From Synechococcus sp. CC9902 (GTDB lineage: Bacteria > Cyanobacteriota > Cyanobacteriia > PCC-6307 > Cyanobiaceae), in the NCBI RefSeq assembly GCF_000012505.1, contig NC_007513.1, positions 1,736,001-1,800,000 on the forward strand: 64,000 bases of DNA. Direction: 5' to 3'. The translations under genes and the position numbers were made by a program. The notes beneath the pieces are model-generated. The model was not told the origin of the DNA, searched no databases, and saw nothing but the letters and a program-made list of their open reading frames with translations. This document shows positions 40,932 to 51,729 of the stretch, one piece after another; the first letter of the stretch is position 1, and each line of letters starts with the position of its first letter.

Positions 40932-41004
40932 TGGAGGTTAGGAGACTCGAACTCCTGACATCCTGCTTGCAAAGCAGGCGCTCTACCAACTGAGCTAAAC
41001 CCCC
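40932..41004 (-). tRNA. tRNA-Ala (TGC)
   Basis: 73 nt on the minus strand. Acceptor GGGGGTT pairs with AACCTCC with one G-U, the anticodon loop TTTGCAA contains TGC, and the T arm is GTTCGAGTC. It sits in the 16S-23S spacer. Confidence 0.96.
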
Positions 41005-41013
41005 AACACCGAA

Positions 41014-41087
<74 letters not shown>

Positions 41088-41270
41088 AGGGGACTCTTCC
41101 CTTGCGGGGTGTGACCTAGACAAAGTTTAGGAACTGAACATCTCTTTCAATCTCTTGATGATTGCTCATCATTCTTTGAAAAAATGTTGAGGTACCGATC
41201 GACCTAAGGTGACAGGATTTCGGCCTAAGAATAAATTACTCAGACATCAAAATCATTGTTTTGTCTCCCT

Positions 41271-42756
<1,486 letters not shown>

Positions 42757-43354
42757 TAGATCAACCCCTTTTGGCTTTCACCTCAGATTGACTTGCTTCA
42801 CCCACACATAAGCACTGGCGTACTTACTGCAGTTGTCGCCACCTTGTCTTCTGACAGATCAAGGGTTCTTAAGAGTGCACTTCTGATTTCTCATCGTGAC
42901 TTTCCAGGATCTCAGATCCGGTCGTTGCTCCACACTGCGCACACCGACAACGCAAAGGCTCGTGAAAACCTCCTTGTTGTAAGCGCAATGCTTCATTGCA
43001 ACTTAAATTTTTGACGGGACCTCACACCTTTATCGCAATTTCATTTGAATCCAAATCACATCTCGCGACGCGACTCAAACTCAAACGCGATAAAAGCGTC
43101 AGTTCCTAAACTTTTCAATTGTCCAGGTGCGACCAACTCGTATCACTCCCTCTCGGAAGCTGACGGCTGATCAACGCGGTCGTTTCCAACCGCTTTTGAA
43201 ACTTACAACACCGTCGGATTTCTCCCGCGGCCTCGTAAGCCGACCTCAGAACATCTAAAGGCCTTCGCCTTCAGCGCTTCGGTCTTGCGCGCTCGTCTCT
43301 CGACTCCCGCGCAAGACAAAAACATAACACCCCTCGCACCCTCAATGCAACTGC
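42757..43354. other. rrn leader and upstream region
   Basis: About 600 bp between 16S and the divergent invertase gene. The candidate rrn promoter lies at 43090-43118. Between it and 16S the minus strand has a boxA-like GCACTCTTAAGAA element at about 42866-42880, consistent with an antitermination leader, and long imperfect complementary segments for 16S processing. No protein gene is supported here. Confidence 0.5.
43090..43118 (-). promoter_or_regulatory. Candidate rrn promoter
   Basis: On the minus strand TTGAAA (43118-43113) and TTTTAT (43095-43090) are separated by exactly 17 bp, about 335 bp ahead of 16S. It is the best sigma-70-type match found in the leader; other sites may also contribute. 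Confidence 0.4.
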
Positions 43355-43444
43355 TTGGCAGTGGAAGCATCTCCAGACTTGCTTCCACTGGCGGAACCCT
43401 TTGCCATCACTAGGTTTCAAGAAGAAGCCTGCACCTGGAGTGCC

Positions 43445-44902
43445 ATGGGGACGCGATTTACAGAAGAGAGTCAGCGATTTCGTCCCAGTTCCAAAGAAGA
43501 CCAAGTGGTCCAAAAGGCCCAAGAGCACTTCGAACGCACCCTCATATCGATTCAGGGACAACTCGCCGGAAGCGTTGCAGCTCTTGAAAGTAGTTACGCC
43601 GATTCGGAGCTGAACTACGGCGAAATCTTTGTCCGAGACAACGTCCCGGTGATGATTTATTTGCTGGTACAGGGACGCTTCGCGATCGTGAAGCAATTTC
43701 TGAAGGTTTGCCTCGACCTCCAGAGCACGAGTGTCCAAACCCGTGGGGTTTTTCCGACAAGTTTCGTTGAAGAAGAGGGGAATCTGGTTGCTGATTACGG
43801 CCAGCGCTCTATTGGGCGGATCACCTCTGTGGATCCAAGCCTGTGGTGGCCGATCCTTTGTTGGATTTACGTCAAAAGAAGTGGCGACACTGATTTTGGG
43901 CGGAGCCCAGAAGTGCAGCGCGGAATCCAACTCCTTCTTGATCTGGTACTGCACCCCAGCTTTGAAGGAACACCTGTGCTGTTCGTACCGGACTGCGCCT
44001 TCATGATCGATCGTCCGATGGACGTTTGGGGCGCACCACTGGAAGTGGAAGTGTTGTTGTACGGCGCACTACGAAGCTGCGTTGAACTCATGGAGCTTTG
44101 CCAACGCCACGACACCAGCGCACTCCTGGCAGAGCGTCTCCGCCTAAGTCGCAAATGGACCCATGACCTGCGGCAATTTCTGTTGAAGCACTACTGGGTC
44201 ACCAGCAAAACCATGCAGGTTCTCCGGCGTCGTCCCACGGAGCAATACGGAGACAACCAGCACCAAAACGAATTCAATGTTCAACCTCAGGTGATCCCTG
44301 ATTGGCTTCAGGACTGGCTTCAAGATCGAGGTGGATACCTCATCGGCAACATTCGAACTGGCAGGCCGGACTTCCGTTTCTACAGCCTGGGCAATTCGCT
44401 CGCCTCGATGTTTGGACTGCTCACGGCACCACAACAACGGGCCTTATTTCGGCTGGTGCATCACAACCGTGATCACCTCATGGCACAAATGCCAATGCGA
44501 ATCTGCCATCCCCCAATGGCAGGGGTGGAGTGGGAAAACAAAACGGGGTCCGACCCTAAAAACTGGCCTTGGAGTTATCACAACGGTGGGCATTGGCCCA
44601 GCCTGCTTTGGTTTTTTGGATCATCAATCCTTCTCCATGAACGGCTGCATCCCAATGCTGACGTGTTGTTAATGAGTGAAATGACCACACTCCTCGACGA
44701 GTGCTACTGGAGCCATCTCAACCAACTCCCGCGGCAACAGTGGGCTGAATATTTCGATGGGCCAACGGGAACATGGGTGGGACAACAATCAAGGACATTT
44801 CAAACCTGGACCATCGTGGGGTTCCTCTTAACCCACCATTTCCTCCGAGTGAATCCCGATGACGTCTTAATGCTGAATCTGGATGCTGGCCTCGGCCGCT
44901 AA
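43445..44902 (+). CDS. GH100 alkaline/neutral invertase
   Basis: A ~485-aa cytosolic (α/α)6 enzyme hydrolysing sucrose to glucose and fructose. Seen: SELNYGEIFVRDNVPVMIYLLVQG with the catalytic Asp, GRITSVDPSLWWPILCW, VPDCAFMIDRPMDVWG with a second acid, and EWENKTGSDPKNWPWSYHNGGHWPSLLW near the end. These are hallmarks of the cyanobacterial/plant GH100 family. ATG 43445 is preferred because GGAG lies 5 nt upstream; a TTG at 43355 without an SD would add 30 residues. It may recycle sucrose used as a secondary compatible solute. Confidence 0.92.
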   Translation: MGTRFTEESQRFRPSSKEDQVVQKAQEHFERTLISIQGQLAGSVAALESSYADSELNYGEIFVRDNVPVMIYLLVQGRFAIVKQFLKVCLDLQSTSVQTRGVFPTSFVEEEGNLVADYGQRSIGRITSVDPSLWWPILCWIYVKRSGDTDFGRSPEVQRGIQLLLDLVLHPSFEGTPVLFVPDCAFMIDRPMDVWGAPLEVEVLLYGALRSCVELMELCQRHDTSALLAERLRLSRKWTHDLRQFLLKHYWVTSKTMQVLRRRPTEQYGDNQHQNEFNVQPQVIPDWLQDWLQDRGGYLIGNIRTGRPDFRFYSLGNSLASMFGLLTAPQQRALFRLVHHNRDHLMAQMPMRICHPPMAGVEWENKTGSDPKNWPWSYHNGGHWPSLLWFFGSSILLHERLHPNADVLLMSEMTTLLDECYWSHLNQLPRQQWAEYFDGPTGTWVGQQSRTFQTWTIVGFLLTHHFLRVNPDDVLMLNLDAGLGR

Positions 44903-44926
44903 TGCAGAGACCCAAAAGGTCATAAA

Positions 44927-44958
44927 AAAGCCCCCAGCTCCTGCGAGCTGGGGGCTTT
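44927..44958. terminator. Bidirectional terminator between the invertase and petD
   Basis: A 14-bp perfect stem (AAAGCCCCCAGCTC and its complement) closes a 4-nt loop and has A/T flanks on both sides. It is centred 40 bp after the invertase stop and 37 bp after the petD stop. Confidence 0.9.
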
Positions 44959-44979
44959 AGTGATCCGTTTAAGTACGGC

Positions 44980-45462
44980 TCAGAACAATCCGAGTGTGAG
45001 TGACTTATCGATTGGCATCGCAGCACCAATACCCAAGTAAATGGTGGTGAAGGTTCCAAACAGGAACACAGTCATGGCCACTGGACGGCGGAAGGGATTT
45101 TGGAACTTGTTGAAGCTCTCAATAAACGGTACAAGCATCAATCCCAAGGGGACCAAGGTTTGTAGAGCAATTCCAAGAAGCTTGTTTGGAACAACACGCA
45201 GAATCTGGAACACCGGATAGAGGTACCACTCGGGCAAAATCTCTAGTGGTGTAGCGAAAGGATCTGCTTTGTCGGCCAACATTGCAGGGTCGAGGACTGC
45301 CAGTCCAACAACACAAGCGATTGTGCCCAAGATGACGACCGGGAAAATATAGAGAAGGTCGTTCGGCCAGGCGGGTTCACCGTAGTAGTTGTGACCCATG
45401 CCCTTGGCGAGCTTGGCCCGCATTTTGGGATCGGAGAGATCAGGCTTCTTGAGAATGTGCAT
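44980..45462 (-). CDS. petD: Cytochrome b6f complex subunit IV
   Basis: A 160-aa thylakoid protein with three membrane helices. It completes the cytochrome b fold with PetB. The [14 protein letters not shown] segment carries the PEWY motif of the Qo quinol-oxidation site. It begins [29 protein letters not shown], the standard PetD start. It follows petB by 39 bp in the usual petBD operon. Confidence 0.97.
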   Translation of the reverse strand: MHILKKPDLSDPKMRAKLAKGMGHNYYGEPAWPNDLLYIFPVVILGTIACVVGLAVLDPAMLADKADPFATPLEILPEWYLYPVFQILRVVPNKLLGIALQTLVPLGLMLVPFIESFNKFQNPFRRPVAMTVFLFGTFTTIYLGIGAAMPIDKSLTLGLF

Positions 45463-45501
45463 CAGTTAATCCAAGTGTTGAAAGAACGGAAGGAACAACG
45501 A

Positions 45502-46158
45502 TCACAAGGGACCGGAAATACCTTGCTTACGGATCATCAGGAAGTGCATGAGCATGAACACCGCGAGGAGCCAAGGCATCACGAAGGTGTGAAGGCTGTA
45601 AAAGCGAGTCAGAGTCGCTTGACCAACGCTTTCTCCACCGCGGAGTAACTCAACCATGAAGTCGCCAACCACGGGAATGGCCGCAGGAACGCCGGAGACA
45701 ATCTTCACAGCCCAGTAACCAACCTGATCCCAGGGAAGGGAGTAGCCAGTAACACCGAACGAAACCGTGATCACAGCCATGGTGACACCAGTCACCCAGG
45801 TGAGCTCACGAGGACGCTTAAAACCACCGGTGAGATAGACCCGGAACACATGCAAAATCAGCATGAGCACCATCATCGAGGCACTCCAACGGTGCACCGA
45901 GCGAATCAGCCAGCCGAAGCTGACATCAGTCATCAGATACTGAACAGAGGTATACGCCTCAGCAACTGTTGGCTTGTAATAGAAAGTCATCGCGAACCCT
46001 GTCGCGAACTGGATCAGGAAGCAGACCAGCGTGATGCCACCCAGGCAATAAAAGATATTGACGTGGGGGGGGACGTATTTTGTGCCGATGTCATCAGCAA
46101 TGTCCTGGATTTCCAGACGTTCCTGGAACCAGTCGTAAACGGGCGAAGAGTTCGCCAT
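45502..46158 (-). CDS. petB: Cytochrome b6
   Basis: A 218-aa, four-helix core subunit of the b6f complex that binds two b hemes and heme cn. Seen: the VNIFYCLGG Cys near residue 35 that attaches heme cn, and the helix-II and helix-IV His residues in [24 protein letters not shown] and [23 protein letters not shown] 46158 ([15 protein letters not shown]) is the family start; two more codons upstream are possible. It is divergent from ctpA, sharing a 121-bp promoter region. Confidence 0.97.
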   Translation of the reverse strand: MANSSPVYDWFQERLEIQDIADDIGTKYVPPHVNIFYCLGGITLVCFLIQFATGFAMTFYYKPTVAEAYTSVQYLMTDVSFGWLIRSVHRWSASMMVLMLILHVFRVYLTGGFKRPRELTWVTGVTMAVITVSFGVTGYSLPWDQVGYWAVKIVSGVPAAIPVVGDFMVELLRGGESVGQATLTRFYSLHTFVMPWLLAVFMLMHFLMIRKQGISGPL

Positions 46159-46279
46159 GCACAAGCGGGCTCGGGTTGCGAAAGTCTACGGAGCACGCTT
46201 CAACCAACGAGGCGAAAGGACTGTGATGTATCCAACTGTTAACAACTTCTCGCATCGTCTGCGGCGCAACACATCTCCC

Positions 46280-47515
46280 ATGGCCAAAAAGCTCATCACT
46301 CAACTGATTGCGGCCTGCATCGCGTTTGGACTGGTGTTCGTGCCTATTTCGGGGGTCTACGCCCTCAGCGATACCCAGCAACTCGTCGTGGATAGCTGGC
46401 GCCTGGTGAACCAGGGCTACTGGAACCCGGAACGACTTGATGACGTGCGATGGCGACGCCAACGTCAAAAAGCCCTCGAAAAAACAATTCAGAGCAGCGA
46501 CGACGCCTACAACGCCATAGAAGAGATGCTCGGGGAACTCGGCGACCCCTACACACGACTCCTACGGCCGAAGGACTACGCAGCGATCAAAAACAGCACC
46601 AGTGGAAATCTCAGTGGTGTGGGGCTGCAACTTGGTCCTGATGACCAGCAAGACCAAGTAGTCGTGATTTCAGCTTTGGACGGATCGCCCGCTGCGGACG
46701 CCGAAATCGCTAGCGGGGCGTACCTCCTCGCTGTCGATGGGCAACCCATCTCCGATCTCGGCCTTGAAGGCGCCGCCAATGCGCTTCGCGGTGAAGTTGG
46801 CACCCAGGTGGTTCTGACATTGCAGCAAGGAAGCAATAGTCCTGAAGAACTGTCCTTAGAACGCCGCAGCGTCGACCTTCGTCCGGTGCGGACACGGCGG
46901 TTGCGCACCGAATCCCACACCCTGGGTTATTTGCGTATTACCCAGTTCACAGAGGGGGTTCCCATGCAAGTGCTGGAGGCACTCGCTGAACTCCAAGACA
47001 AAGGCATCGAAGGATTGGTGTTGGACCTCCGCAACAACTCTGGTGGGCTTGTGAGTTCTGGATTAGCCGTTGCGGACGACTTCCTCAGCGGGGGAGCCAT
47101 CGTTGAAACCCGCAACCGAGAAGGCATTACAGACAGCATTCAGGCCGGGACTTCAACACTGTTTGACGGACCCATGCTCACCCTGGTGAATGGCGGCACG
47201 GCAAGCGCTAGCGAAATCCTTGCGGGTGCCTTGCAGGACAGCGGCCGCTCAACCCTGCTGGGCAATCGAACCTTCGGGAAAGGGCTCATTCAAACCCTCA
47301 CGAACCTGAGTGATGGCAGTGGTCTTGCCGTCACCGTGGCGGGCTATGTCACCCCCAGCGGACGGGATATTCAGGATGCAGGGATTGAACCCGATCGCCT
47401 GCTTTCCGATCCCGAACCTCTCAACCCAGGAGGCGAAGGAGACCGCTGGCTGAATGAAGCAGAGCAATGGATGGCGTCGTTGCTGGAGCTCGACAACAGC
47501 ACCTCCATCCCATGA
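46280..47515 (+). CDS. ctpA: C-terminal processing peptidase CtpA
   Basis: A 411-aa serine protease of the lumen that removes the D1 C-terminal extension so the Mn cluster can assemble; precursor D1 is encoded twice in this window. The signal peptide spans residues 1-29 (FGLVFVPISGVYA). A PDZ domain lies at about 105-190 (GVGLQLGP, ISALDGSPAADAEI). The catalytic dyad is Ser in NGGTASASEILAGAL and Lys in RTFGKGLIQT. ATG 46280 starts the signal peptide; earlier in-frame codons overlap petB. Its stop overlaps the HD gene by 4 bp. Confidence 0.93.
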   Translation: MAKKLITQLIAACIAFGLVFVPISGVYALSDTQQLVVDSWRLVNQGYWNPERLDDVRWRRQRQKALEKTIQSSDDAYNAIEEMLGELGDPYTRLLRPKDYAAIKNSTSGNLSGVGLQLGPDDQQDQVVVISALDGSPAADAEIASGAYLLAVDGQPISDLGLEGAANALRGEVGTQVVLTLQQGSNSPEELSLERRSVDLRPVRTRRLRTESHTLGYLRITQFTEGVPMQVLEALAELQDKGIEGLVLDLRNNSGGLVSSGLAVADDFLSGGAIVETRNREGITDSIQAGTSTLFDGPMLTLVNGGTASASEILAGALQDSGRSTLLGNRTFGKGLIQTLTNLSDGSGLAVTVAGYVTPSGRDIQDAGIEPDRLLSDPEPLNPGGEGDRWLNEAEQWMASLLELDNSTSIP

Positions 47516-48789
47516 GGCAACGGACGTACAACGACCCACTGCATCGAGAAATCGGCCTGGAGCAGAACGCTCCTTGCGAGGCCATGGTGATGGAACTCAT
47601 AGACACAGCGCCATTTCAACGCCTGCGTCGCATCCGTCAGCTCGGTCCAGCCTTCCTGACTTTTCATGGTGCTGAATCAAGCCGCTTCACCCACTCGCTA
47701 GGGGTCTTTCACCTGGCCCGTCGTGCGTTTAAGCGCATGGTGGAGCAAGCACCAGAACTTGAGCCCCACCGGCCTGTTTTGTATGCGGCAGCACTGCTTC
47801 ACGACTTAGGTCATGGCCCCCTAAGCCATACGGGGGAAGAAATGTTTGGCGTGCGTCATGAGTCCTGGTCTGCACGGATCATCCGCGACCACACCGAGAT
47901 TCGCGAATGCCTCGAAAACGAGCGGGCCAACACTGCCGATTCCGTGGCCGATTTGTTGGAACACGGCATCAGCCCCCATCCCGTGATCCAACGGCTGGTT
48001 AGCAGTCAGTTGGATTGCGACCGACTCGATTATTTGCTTCGCGATAGTTACAGCACTGGCACGCGCTACGGCCAACTCGACCTCGATCGGATTCTGGGGG
48101 CGTTAACTCTTGCGCCAGACGGCGACATCGCCATTCACCCCAAAGGGTTAATGGCCGTGGAGCATTACCTGGTGGTTCGCAATTTGATGTACCGCAGCGT
48201 GTACAACCACCGACTCAATGTGGTGTGCAACTGGCTGCTGGAACGCCTCGTGCAATTGGTACGAGATCTTGGTCCCAAACAAGTCTGGGCTGACGAGGTA
48301 ATGGCCCAGTGGCTGTGGAACACCGACCAAATCAACCTTGATCTTTTCCTGGCCAACGATGATGTGCGGACTGGTTATCACCTGCAGCGCTGGAAAGAGG
48401 GAGGGCCTTCAGCAGTGGCAGAACTCAGCGCTCGCTTTCTCGACCGCAACTTGTTGAAAGCGACGGCAGTTGATCATTTGAGCCGTGAGAATCAACTCAA
48501 ATCATTAGCGATCGCAACGCGTCTAGCCGAAAGCCAAGGCCATGAGCCTCGCAACAGCTGTGGACTTCGCCATCAGCAAATCCGCGGCTACCACCCCTAT
48601 AGAGGGGGATTAAGACTTTGGGATGGAGCCAATCTTCAGGCGCTTGAGCAAGCCTCTCCCCTCGTTGAAAGCCTGACCCAACCTGCCGCAACATCATGGC
48701 TCATTCATCCCGGTGACATCAGCGCTGAGCTGCGTCAAACCATGGCTCTTGAATGGACAACGCGATCGAACTGGAGCGCAGAAGAATGA
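47512..48789 (+). CDS. HD-domain phosphohydrolase (SAMHD1/dGTPase-like)
   Basis: A 425-aa metal-dependent phosphohydrolase. The metal ligands are His61 in SSRFTHSLGVF, His97-Asp98 in LLHDLGHGPLSH, and the downstream Asp in LDCDRLDYLLRDS. The DPLHREIGLEQ opening and this motif order place it with YpgQ/SAMHD1-like nucleotide phosphohydrolases; the nucleotide is unknown. It overlaps ctpA (ATGA) and minC (ATGA at 48786), linking D1 processing and cell division genes in one coupled string. Confidence 0.85.
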   Translation: MRQRTYNDPLHREIGLEQNAPCEAMVMELIDTAPFQRLRRIRQLGPAFLTFHGAESSRFTHSLGVFHLARRAFKRMVEQAPELEPHRPVLYAAALLHDLGHGPLSHTGEEMFGVRHESWSARIIRDHTEIRECLENERANTADSVADLLEHGISPHPVIQRLVSSQLDCDRLDYLLRDSYSTGTRYGQLDLDRILGALTLAPDGDIAIHPKGLMAVEHYLVVRNLMYRSVYNHRLNVVCNWLLERLVQLVRDLGPKQVWADEVMAQWLWNTDQINLDLFLANDDVRTGYHLQRWKEGGPSAVAELSARFLDRNLLKATAVDHLSRENQLKSLAIATRLAESQGHEPRNSCGLRHQQIRGYHPYRGGLRLWDGANLQALEQASPLVESLTQPAATSWLIHPGDISAELRQTMALEWTTRSNWSAEE

Positions 48790-49445
48790 AACTAAAACTC
48801 CCAAACCATCGCGACCAGCACTGGAAGGACGCGATCCAAGACTTGCTTGTTGCTGCAAACACGGAGTGTGTTGATCTCGACTGCGGGGACTGGCTTCTGA
48901 CTTACACAGACATCCAAGACCTCATGGTCCAAGTGGATCAGAACGGGCGACGGCTTGATTCGTTGATCAGCAACGTTCCCGCCACTGTTGTGAGTGCCAG
49001 AGCATTTGGTGTTGAAGCAAGGCTTCAACAGTCCGAACCATTCTGCTCAAGGGAGCTCATTAGCCAGGAACTCCCAAGCGACACACCACCGACACAGCCG
49101 ACAGGCGTGATGTTTCATGAGGGCACATTGCGCTCCGGTGACTACCTGCAAAGCGATCGGAGCATTTTGATTTATGGAGATGTCAATCCTGGAGCCACGG
49201 TCAGCTCGTGTGGAGACATTTTGATCTGGGGTCGATTAAGGGGTGTGGCCCATGCAGGCGCCGATGGATCGACCCAAGCGCGGATCATTGCGCTGCAACT
49301 TCGCCCACTTCAGCTCCGAATCGCCGATGCAGTGGCGCGAGGACCGGACGACCTTCCCCAGCCAGGGTTAGCGGAACAAGCCTCCCTGCGTAACGGTGTG
49401 ATCAAAATCGATCCAGCCGAGGTGTTGAGCTTCCGACAGGGTTAA
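48786..49445 (+). CDS. minC: Septum site-determining protein MinC
   Basis: A 219-aa inhibitor of FtsZ assembly. The C-terminal right-handed β-helix is clear (GTLRSGDYLQSDRSILIYGDVNPGATVSSCGDILIWGRLRGVAHAG, split by Gly turns), and binds MinD. The N-terminal ~100 residues are poorly conserved as usual. ATG 48786 overlapping the HD stop is preferred; ATG 48753 is possible. It is followed by minD and minE. Confidence 0.92.
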   Translation: MKLKLPNHRDQHWKDAIQDLLVAANTECVDLDCGDWLLTYTDIQDLMVQVDQNGRRLDSLISNVPATVVSARAFGVEARLQQSEPFCSRELISQELPSDTPPTQPTGVMFHEGTLRSGDYLQSDRSILIYGDVNPGATVSSCGDILIWGRLRGVAHAGADGSTQARIIALQLRPLQLRIADAVARGPDDLPQPGLAEQASLRNGVIKIDPAEVLSFRQG

Positions 49446-49502
49446 TCGGAGTTGTCACGACGGATCTGGAGCTTATCCTGATCAAAACAAAGCGGAATCC
49501 CG

Positions 49503-50315
49503 GTGTCGACGACCCGAACGATCCTGATCTGCTCCGGCAAGGGCGGCGTCGGCAAAACCACCACAACAGCCAACCTCGGCATCGCCCTCGCCAGGCTTGG
49601 GGCGAGGACCGTCGTGCTTGATGCCGATTTCGGCCTTCGCAATCTCGACCTTCTCCTAGGCCTCGAAAACAGAATTGTTTTCACGGCCCAAGAAGTGCTT
49701 GCCGAGACGTGCCGATTGGAGCAAGCCCTCGTGAAACACAAGCAGGAGCCCAACCTGGCCCTATTGCCCGCTGGCAATCCTCGAATGCTCGAATGGCTGA
49801 CGCCAAAAGACATGAAAGCAATCGTGTCATTGCTTGAGGAGCAATTTGACTACGTCCTGATCGACTGCCCTGCCGGTATCGAAGACGGCTTCAAAAATGC
49901 TGCCGCTGCGGCTCGTGAGGCTGTTGTTGTGACCACTCCTGAAGTCGCCGCAGTGCGTGATGCAGATCGCGTTATTGGTCTGCTCAACACCCAAGGGGTC
50001 ACCCCTGTGCAACTCGTCTTAAACCGAGTGCGGCCCAAGATGATGTCCAATCAAGAGATGCTGACTGTCGACGATGTCACCGACATCTTGGCTCTCCCAC
50101 TCCTGGGTTTGGTCTTTGAAGATGAGCAGGTGATTGTGAGTACCAATCGTGGGGAACCACTGACGCTGGGGGAGAGCGGCTCTCCTGCAGCCAGGGCTTA
50201 CAACAACATCGCCAGGAGGCTTCAGGGAGAAGACATTCCACTAATGGACCCTTCTGAAGCACGCAAAGGGTTCCGAGCCCGAGTGCGCCAATTAATGCAA
50301 ACCAGACTTTTTTGA
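49503..50315 (+). CDS. minD: Septum site-determining ATPase MinD
   Basis: A 270-aa ParA-like ATPase. The deviant Walker [12 protein letters not shown], switch [11 protein letters not shown], and switch II DCPAGIE are intact. The C-terminal amphipathic helix ([16 protein letters not shown]) is the membrane-targeting sequence. MinD recruits MinC to poles and is released by MinE. The start is GTG 49503; minE follows 4 bp after the stop. Confidence 0.97.
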   Translation: MSTTRTILICSGKGGVGKTTTTANLGIALARLGARTVVLDADFGLRNLDLLLGLENRIVFTAQEVLAETCRLEQALVKHKQEPNLALLPAGNPRMLEWLTPKDMKAIVSLLEEQFDYVLIDCPAGIEDGFKNAAAAAREAVVVTTPEVAAVRDADRVIGLLNTQGVTPVQLVLNRVRPKMMSNQEMLTVDDVTDILALPLLGLVFEDEQVIVSTNRGEPLTLGESGSPAARAYNNIARRLQGEDIPLMDPSEARKGFRARVRQLMQTRLF

Positions 50316-50319
50316 ATCG

Positions 50320-50607
50320 ATGACCGTCAAAGATTTCATCGACAAGCTTTTAGGCCGTCAAACCTCCAGTGCGAGTACAGCCAAACAACGGTTGCAACTC
50401 GTTCTGGCCCACGACCGCAGCGACCTCAATCCCGAGCTTCTGGCCCAAATGCGCCGAGAAATCCTCGAGGTTGTTGCTCGTTACGTGGAGATCGATATCG
50501 AGGAAGGAGACGTCAGTCTTGAAACCGAAGACCGCATGACGGCTCTTGTCGCCAATCTGCCCATTCGTCGATCAATCCAACAGTCACCGAACGGGGGAAC
50601 TCTTTAA
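50320..50607 (+). CDS. minE: Cell division topological specificity factor MinE
   Basis: A 95-aa protein. The N-terminal amphipathic MinD-interacting part ([20 protein letters not shown]) is followed by the dimerisation domain ([35 protein letters not shown]). It stimulates MinD ATPase and drives Min oscillation. Length and position after minD are standard. Confidence 0.96.
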   Translation: MTVKDFIDKLLGRQTSSASTAKQRLQLVLAHDRSDLNPELLAQMRREILEVVARYVEIDIEEGDVSLETEDRMTALVANLPIRRSIQQSPNGGTL

Positions 50608-50627
50608 GCAGTCGCCTCGCTCCGATT

Positions 50628-50858
50628 TTGACTGCTGTCACACCGCTCACTCCATCGGAAACCCGTGTAAGCGCTCTCCTATTGCAGGGCCTTACGAATC
50701 GCGCCATTGCAGATCGACTGGTCATCAGCCTTAGAACCGTTGAATGTCATATCAGTCGTGCCCTGTCCAAAACAGGATGCCGCACTCGGCTTGAGTTGGC
50801 CCTTTGGATGATGGAACGACCGTTCAATCTCCAAGACTCGAGAACCACTCATCAGTAG
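50628..50858 (+). CDS. Small LuxR/GerE-type helix-turn-helix regulator
   Basis: A 76-aa product that is nearly all HTH: LTPSETRVSALLLQGLTNRAIA then SLRTVECHISRALSKTGCRTR matches the four-helix GerE DNA-binding domain. No receiver or sensor domain is attached, so it may act as a stand-alone regulator or need a partner. The start is TTG 50628, a weak start 20 bp after minE; the two may be co-transcribed. A tRNA-Thr follows 11 bp later. Confidence 0.75.
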   Translation: MTAVTPLTPSETRVSALLLQGLTNRAIADRLVISLRTVECHISRALSKTGCRTRLELALWMMERPFNLQDSRTTHQ

Positions 50859-50869
50859 AATCAATTAAT

Positions 50870-50941
50870 GCCGGCTTAGCTCAGTGGTAGAGCAGCGCTT
50901 TTGTAAAGCGAAGGTCATCGGTTCAAATCCGTTAGCCGGCT
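50870..50941 (+). tRNA. tRNA-Thr (TGT)
   Basis: 72 nt. Acceptor GCCGGCT/AGCCGGC, anticodon loop TTTGTAA with TGT, T arm GGTTCAAATCC. The second threonine isoacceptor in the window besides GGT at 22421. Confidence 0.95.
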
Positions 50942-50953
50942 TTTAAGAGAGTC

Positions 50954-51124
50954 TTAGGGGCTGTTTTTGTTAACTGGGGCAGCAAATAACCACACCCCCA
51001 CCACCAACAAAACCCAAGGGATCAAATTGAATTGAAGAACTGGGGTTAAGACGAATTCCAGCGGCTCCAACACCCAGTGCAGAAACGTCATCACGGCCAA
51101 ACAAAGGCCAACAAGAATGATCAT
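50954..51124 (-). CDS. Small two-helix membrane protein
   Basis: A 56-aa hydrophobic product, MIILVGLCLAVMTFLHWVL onward, with two membrane helices (about residues 1-30 and 34-49) and a charged tail. Its ATG overlaps the tsaC stop by 4 bp, which supports translation as the last gene of the dprA-prmC-tsaC string. No known family was recognised. Confidence 0.6.
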   Translation of the reverse strand: MIILVGLCLAVMTFLHWVLEPLEFVLTPVLQFNLIPWVLLVVGVWLFAAPVNKNSP

Positions 51125-51729
51125 TCCGCTGCATTGATGCCCTCCGGCATCACAGCACCACGGCGAGCAATGCGCCAACAGCCAACACTCCTCCAGATCA
51201 ACACGGTGCTGGCCTGCCCGGAATGCCTTGGCCAAGGTTGAGGTCCGAGCTGCGCGAGATCAGGAAAGAGCTCAGCCGCTTCAAAGGCCGTCGTGGCAGC
51301 TGACTGACCAGAAGGATTGGCACTACTGGTCGCGAGCGGACCGCTGATTGAAAGGAGATTCTGGGTGATCGCACAGGCTGGGATCCGACAACCAATGTTG
51401 GATCCACCGGGATTGAGGTAGTCCACATAAATTCCCCGAGCCGGCAAAACCAGCGTGATTGCACCAGGCCAATGCTTGGTTGCCATGGTTTTGGCGTCGT
51501 CATGACAACAGGAATCGACACCCTCTAACAACGCCTCAACCGTGGCCCCCATCAAAATCAGTGGCTTATCAGCTGGCCGCTGCTTCAGCGTCCATATGGT
51601 GTTGGCGTTCTGGGGCAAAACAGCCAAACCCGGCAACGTATCCGTCGGAATGATGACCGCTTCAGAGGCTTGCAAACGCCGCGCTACTGCCGCCCCAGAG
51701 AGCACCAACGGACTTCTAGGCACAGTCAT
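51121..51729 (-). CDS. tsaC: Threonylcarbamoyl-AMP synthase (Sua5/YciO/TsaC family)
   Basis: A 202-aa enzyme for the first step of t6A37 tRNA modification: it makes L-threonylcarbamoyladenylate from Thr, bicarbonate and ATP. Motifs: IPTDTLPGLAV, LKQRPADKPLIL with Lys/Arg substrate contacts, PGAITLVLPA, and ATSANPSGQ. No C-terminal Sua5 extension. It overlaps prmC by 4 bp. Both genes serve translation. Confidence 0.9.
   Translation of the reverse strand: MTVPRSPLVLSGAAVARRLQASEAVIIPTDTLPGLAVLPQNANTIWTLKQRPADKPLILMGATVEALLEGVDSCCHDDAKTMATKHWPGAITLVLPARGIYVDYLNPGGSNIGCRIPACAITQNLLSISGPLATSSANPSGQSAATTAFEAAELFPDLAQLGPQPWPRHSGQASTVLIWRSVGCWRIARRGAVMPEGINAAE

Noticed and set aside
43355-43444. N-terminal extension of the invertase from TTG 43355
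   Set aside because: No ribosome-binding site is visible there, whereas ATG 43445 has GGAG at good spacing and the conserved domain starts after it.
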